From assembly GCA_905221605.1 (NCBI GenBank), contig CAJNDS010002567.1, forward strand, positions 102,501 through 166,500: a stretch of DNA of 64,000 nucleotides. The letters run 5' to 3'. The translations under genes and the position numbers were made by a program. A model generated the notes under the pieces. The model was not told the DNA's origin, did not search any database, and worked only from the letters and a program-made list of their open reading frames with translations. Below, in pieces: positions 60,654 through 64,000 of this stretch. This DNA comes from Symbiodinium natans (lineage: Eukaryota > Sar > Dinophyceae > Suessiales > Symbiodiniaceae). The stretch's first letter is position 1. Each line of letters starts with the position of its first letter.

Positions 60654-60951
60654 TCCGCGCACTTTAGGGCCCCCTCCGGAGGGAACCCGGCCGGTCTCTG
60701 GCGGAACGCTCAAAAGTACGCCTCTCTCCGCTAACAACTCACACCATCTCATTGGTGTCACTGGTGTCACTTGCACGGAGCACAGAACGAACAAAAACCT
60801 GCCTGTCGCAGTGCCGGAAGCGTGTACCGCCGCCGCAGGTGCAGTAGAGACAGCAGGTGCTGCAGGAGGTGCCGAAGGTGCCGCAGGCGCCGCAGGTGCC
60901 ACCGAAGCGGGTGATACCAGGGCCGGGGCGCCTTGTTGCACCGTTGAGACA

Positions 60952-60990
60952 CCGCCCCCGCCCCCCCCCCCCCCCCCCCCCCCCCGCCCC
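60952..60990. repeat. Poly-C tract
   Basis: C run with two or three G interruptions. The GCAGGTGCCG-type trinucleotide-rich stretch lies just to the left. Confidence 0.95.
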
Positions 60991-61213
60991 TCCCACGTGA
61001 TGGCAAAACATTCTATCCTTTGTGGCGATCCGTTCGAAAAGGTCTCAAGTCGAGACAGAGTTCGGCCATTGCTTGCCACCTGTATGGATCCCGGCACATC
61101 GAGCCTGCTGGCAGTGAAGAAGCCACTGCGCGGCCGATGGCCTCTGTGGGACATAAGGACATAGTCCGACTCGATGTTGGGGGTGGCAGTATGAAGAAAG
61201 AAATGACCACTAC

Positions 61214-61340
61214 CTTTTGCAGATGTGGCGAAGTGAACCCACGCTTGGGCTTCCACAGCGGCCGCTGCTACGACCTGACGACACCATGGAAGTTTCGAGT
61301 TGCAATTGAGCTCGTCAAGATAGTCAGAGCCAAAGCAAGA
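61214..61340 (-). CDS. Candidate exon, unknown
   Basis: The segment is open on the minus strand and ends at GCAAAAG|GTAGTGG, a good GT donor. It reads VVDYSCFGSDYLDELNC and then AVEAQAWVHFATSAK. The acceptor is not fixed. No family recognised. Confidence 0.4.
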
Positions 61341-61399
61341 GTAATCCACAACCCGCAAAGTTCCTGAAACCACTAAACCACCGAACCAAACCTGAAAGC

Positions 61400-64000
61400 C
61401 CCGGAAGTCAGCCCAAAAACGCCACAATCCCAAAACCCCAAAACTCACCCAAATCTCTCAACAGTGTGAAAAGCGAAAGCCTAAGCGCGGTGACGTGCAG
61501 ATGAACTGTTTGGGCCCGGGCAGATTGCGGGACCTCCCGCGGCTGCGGCTTCGGCGGCTTCTCGGCTATCAGTGCCGCCCGCGTGGGCTGCAACAGAGGG
61601 CAGGTGGGCTCAGGCGAGGGCCCCCACACAAGCTACGTGCCCCGGTCGGGCCGAGAGCACTGGACTCATTGGGATGCAGTTTCCAGCCCAAACCTGCTTT
61701 CTGCACCTCCCCGCCCCCCCCCCCCTCTTATTGGCTTCCGGCTTCTTCTTTGCTCCGCGATGCAACACTGATGCAACCATGCAAGCCTTCGACGAGCGTC
61801 AGAACGCTTGAGTCCTTTAGTTTGAGTCCTAATGGTTATAGACTGGGCAGACGCTGACGCTGACCACTGCCTCCACCACTTGTTCCGAAACTGTGATACG
61901 AGATAAATTGAGATAAAGTATCGATTCAAGATTATGCTATGCTGACTGCGACAGCCAAACAACTTGCTGAGAAGGATATCTTGGGTTGTCGCTGTGAGAG
62001 GATGCCACGCCACTAGCATCCACTAGCTGTTCTCGTTTCACCGCATTTGCCCTTTCCCTTGCCTTCCGTCAATGGTCCGAAGACACCTTCTAGAGATTCT
62101 AGAACAAATTGTTCATCCTTTTTTGTCTTGACGCTTCCTTCTTTCACCTCTCTCCTGATGCAGTGCCTTGGCGGGCGCCGGAGCCGCATGAAGAGCCTCA
62201 GCGAGCAGGGGTGGAAGGGACAGGGAGGCATCGAGGGGGGCCGCCAGCACACCATTTGGAGCAAAGGCTTGAGAGAGCAGCTGCGCTTTGAGAAGCTCGC
62301 CGCATCCCCACAAAAGACATCATGGGATGACTTGAAGTGCTTTGGGAGGTGAGCGCTGGTCTGCAGCTCAGGTAGGGGTCTTGGACGTACATGTGGGATC
62401 ACAGTTCATGGTCACGGGTTGGGGCAAAGCACTTTTCTTGGCTCACGCCTCTGCACAACTTGGATTCGGGAGCTCCAGACAAAAAAGTTTCACAGAGCGT
62501 GAAAGCTATAGAACCTTCGGTTCTGAGTTTGTGGGTGCTTTGTGGGCTTCGACACAGCCTTCCACGTTCGACTACGTCCTACGAAGTCTAGCTGGTGTCC
62601 ACAGCTCTCGTCTTAGCTCGCGACATCGTTGGTGCCAAACTCGTAGACCGATGTCTTCGGGAACTTGCCTGCCTCACAGACGCGCGCACGGCTTACAAAT
62701 GTCCGCAAAATCCGCAAATCGAGCATCTAAGCCTGGATGGCAGCTGCCAGTGTGGGAGAGCCACGGCTCGCAGCAAGCTTCAAGGCTGCGGCCTCAGTGA
62801 CTTAGTGGGCCCTGCTGTGAGCCCTGGCTCCCTGGACACAAAACTGGGACTGAAATCTTTTTATTCCCCGAGGCCTCGCGCATTAGGAGCCTGGGGATTG
62901 GGGCCAAGCACACCCAATGCCCCATCCACCTCTTCTCAACCCCTTTCTATCCTTTCTTTACCCCGCCAATCCCGCTCCCCCCCCCATCCCTTCTCACCTA
63001 CCCCTTCTCGCGTAGAGCTAACATGGTCAAACGACCCCCAACGTGCGAGCCGCAGCCGGCTCAGTAAGGAGCTTGCAGCAGCATTTCCAGCAGCAATGGT
63101 GCTGGTGCTCAGCGCGGGCTCTGTACCCATGCTAGCTATGAGAGCAACAGGACTATCAACTCATCAAAGCGAGTGTGAGTCGGGAGGTACAATGATTCAG
63201 CCACGATTTTGGCTCAGAGGAGAGAGAAGTCCAATCGCATTCTGCATTCAGCGTCGTGTTGCTTGTTCTGCTGCGTGTCTTCGTTTTTGTCGCACGTAGC
63301 CGCATCGTACTGTGTGACCTTTGACAGAAGCAGCAGGCGCGTGCTGGATTCAACAATTAAACGCATGGGCCCAAGCCTAAACGCTAGCAGGCGCAACACT
63401 AACAAACTAAAGCAGATCCCACATTCCTGTTCCGCAGCCTCGCGTGCTCAGATCGAGGTCGCGAGCCTTATCAAGCTTGAACTTTGCAGCGGCCACAGCC
63501 GCAAGCGAAGCCGAAGCCGCCCTCTTTGCGAACGGTGTGGTGCTGCTGTGATGCGCCGCAGCGGCTGCCGATCAGCAGAGCACTGGTCCACGTGGCTGTA
63601 CACTTGAGAGCGAATTGCAGACTCGGGAGAGGAAACTCTCAGTACCTTCTCACTGCTTCTCACGTTCAGGCATCATCTTCCCTGCCATGGCTGCTGCGAA
63701 CAAGGACTCTGCGCCATGAGATGTCCCTGTCCTTTTTCGTTTTCGGTTGCCGAAGCCCAGGAATGAAGCTAATGAAGAACATCCCTGCCTGACAGCTCCA
63801 GGGAAAGAGCATCCTTCTCGCGACTAATACGAGGCCACGAGGCCACGAGGCACTGGCGCGGGAAGCGGCGCTTTCAGGCTTTCCTGGTCAGGTCTCTTCG
63901 AAGTCGTTTTTCCGCGGGGATGTACACTGAGCAAGGCCACAGGTTTTCTGCTCCGCCTTGGAGAGGGACACGCCTCCAACTCCTGAGAGAAGCTGGGGCA
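61400..64000. other. Unassigned right end
   Basis: Exon-like minus-strand pieces lie at 62155-62310 (LLSQAFAPNGVLAAPLDASL; the plus strand is also open here), 63020-63130 (ALSTSTIAAGNAAASSLLSR) and 63440-63540 (ASASLAAVAAAKFKLDKARD). None has a recognised motif or a matched splice pair. Confidence 0.3.

Noticed and set aside
60367-61448. Open frames with poly-Leu, poly-Phe, poly-Ser and poly-Arg
   Set aside because: Produced by the TTC microsatellite; no conserved sequence around it in the same frame.
63201-63220. CCACGATTTTGGCTCAGAGG as a possible relict of the dinoflagellate spliced leader
   Set aside because: Only the core TTTTGGCTCA agrees, about ten bases, and no gene start follows on that strand. 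No better match was seen elsewhere.
62595-63299. A 234-codon plus-strand open frame
   Set aside because: Starts with GTG, has no motif, includes a C/T-rich simple stretch, and lies opposite the otherwise uniform gene direction.

Overview
The window looks like nuclear DNA of a dinoflagellate. The evidence is: many small exons, introns that often begin with GC instead of GT, almost every recognisable gene on one strand (minus), degenerate TTTAGGG-type (plant/alveolate telomere-like) words scattered through non-coding DNA, and very abundant microsatellites. I found no rRNA, tRNA, CRISPR array or bacterial-style operon. A 100-base assembly gap lies at 7192-7291.

Layout, left to right, all genes on the minus strand: exons of a large REJ/PKD-type extracellular protein running off the left edge (1-3438); a proline-rich exon (about 6.7-7.0 kb); a roughly 900-bp TGTGTGTC microsatellite abutting the gap; a type-B carboxylesterase spread over at least 13.4-17.9 kb; an adrenodoxin-type [2Fe-2S] ferredoxin in seven tiny exons (21.6-23.1 kb); a gene that may have a thioredoxin-like fold (23.8-25.1 kb); an uninterrupted Rtr1/RPAP2 Pol II CTD phosphatase frame (25.8-26.7 kb); a cysteine-rich coiled-coil protein (28.2-31.4 kb); an unidentified multi-exon gene (31.9-33.1 kb); an SH3-like/ankyrin/UVR protein (33.5-35.2 kb); several unassigned exons including a MYND-like finger (about 39.7-39.9 kb); a two-finger CCCH zinc-finger protein (42.6-43.3 kb); an ethanolamine-phosphate cytidylyltransferase with both catalytic domains (43.9-46.2 kb); a repeat-rich block (47.3-54.3 kb); two more copies of the CCCH gene (55.3-56.1 and 56.9-57.6 kb); and a SAM-dependent methyltransferase (58.5-59.3 kb). 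The last 4 kb hold only candidate exons.

The genes do not form one pathway: lipid synthesis (PCYT2), iron-sulfur electron transfer, ester hydrolysis, RNA binding and transcription are mixed, as expected for a dinoflagellate one-way gene array whose transcripts are individually trans-spliced. The gene models were built by eye: splice sites were accepted where they keep the frame and rejoin a known family motif. Initiating exons and some internal exons are unresolved.

The most unusual structure is the 47.3-54.3 kb block. A conserved element of about 250 bp, carrying the word GGAAGTATTCG, recurs four times. Its best copies sit in a repeated order: GATCC-rich palindromic repeat, then degenerate TTTAGGG array, then the element, then poly-G/TA/poly-C tract.
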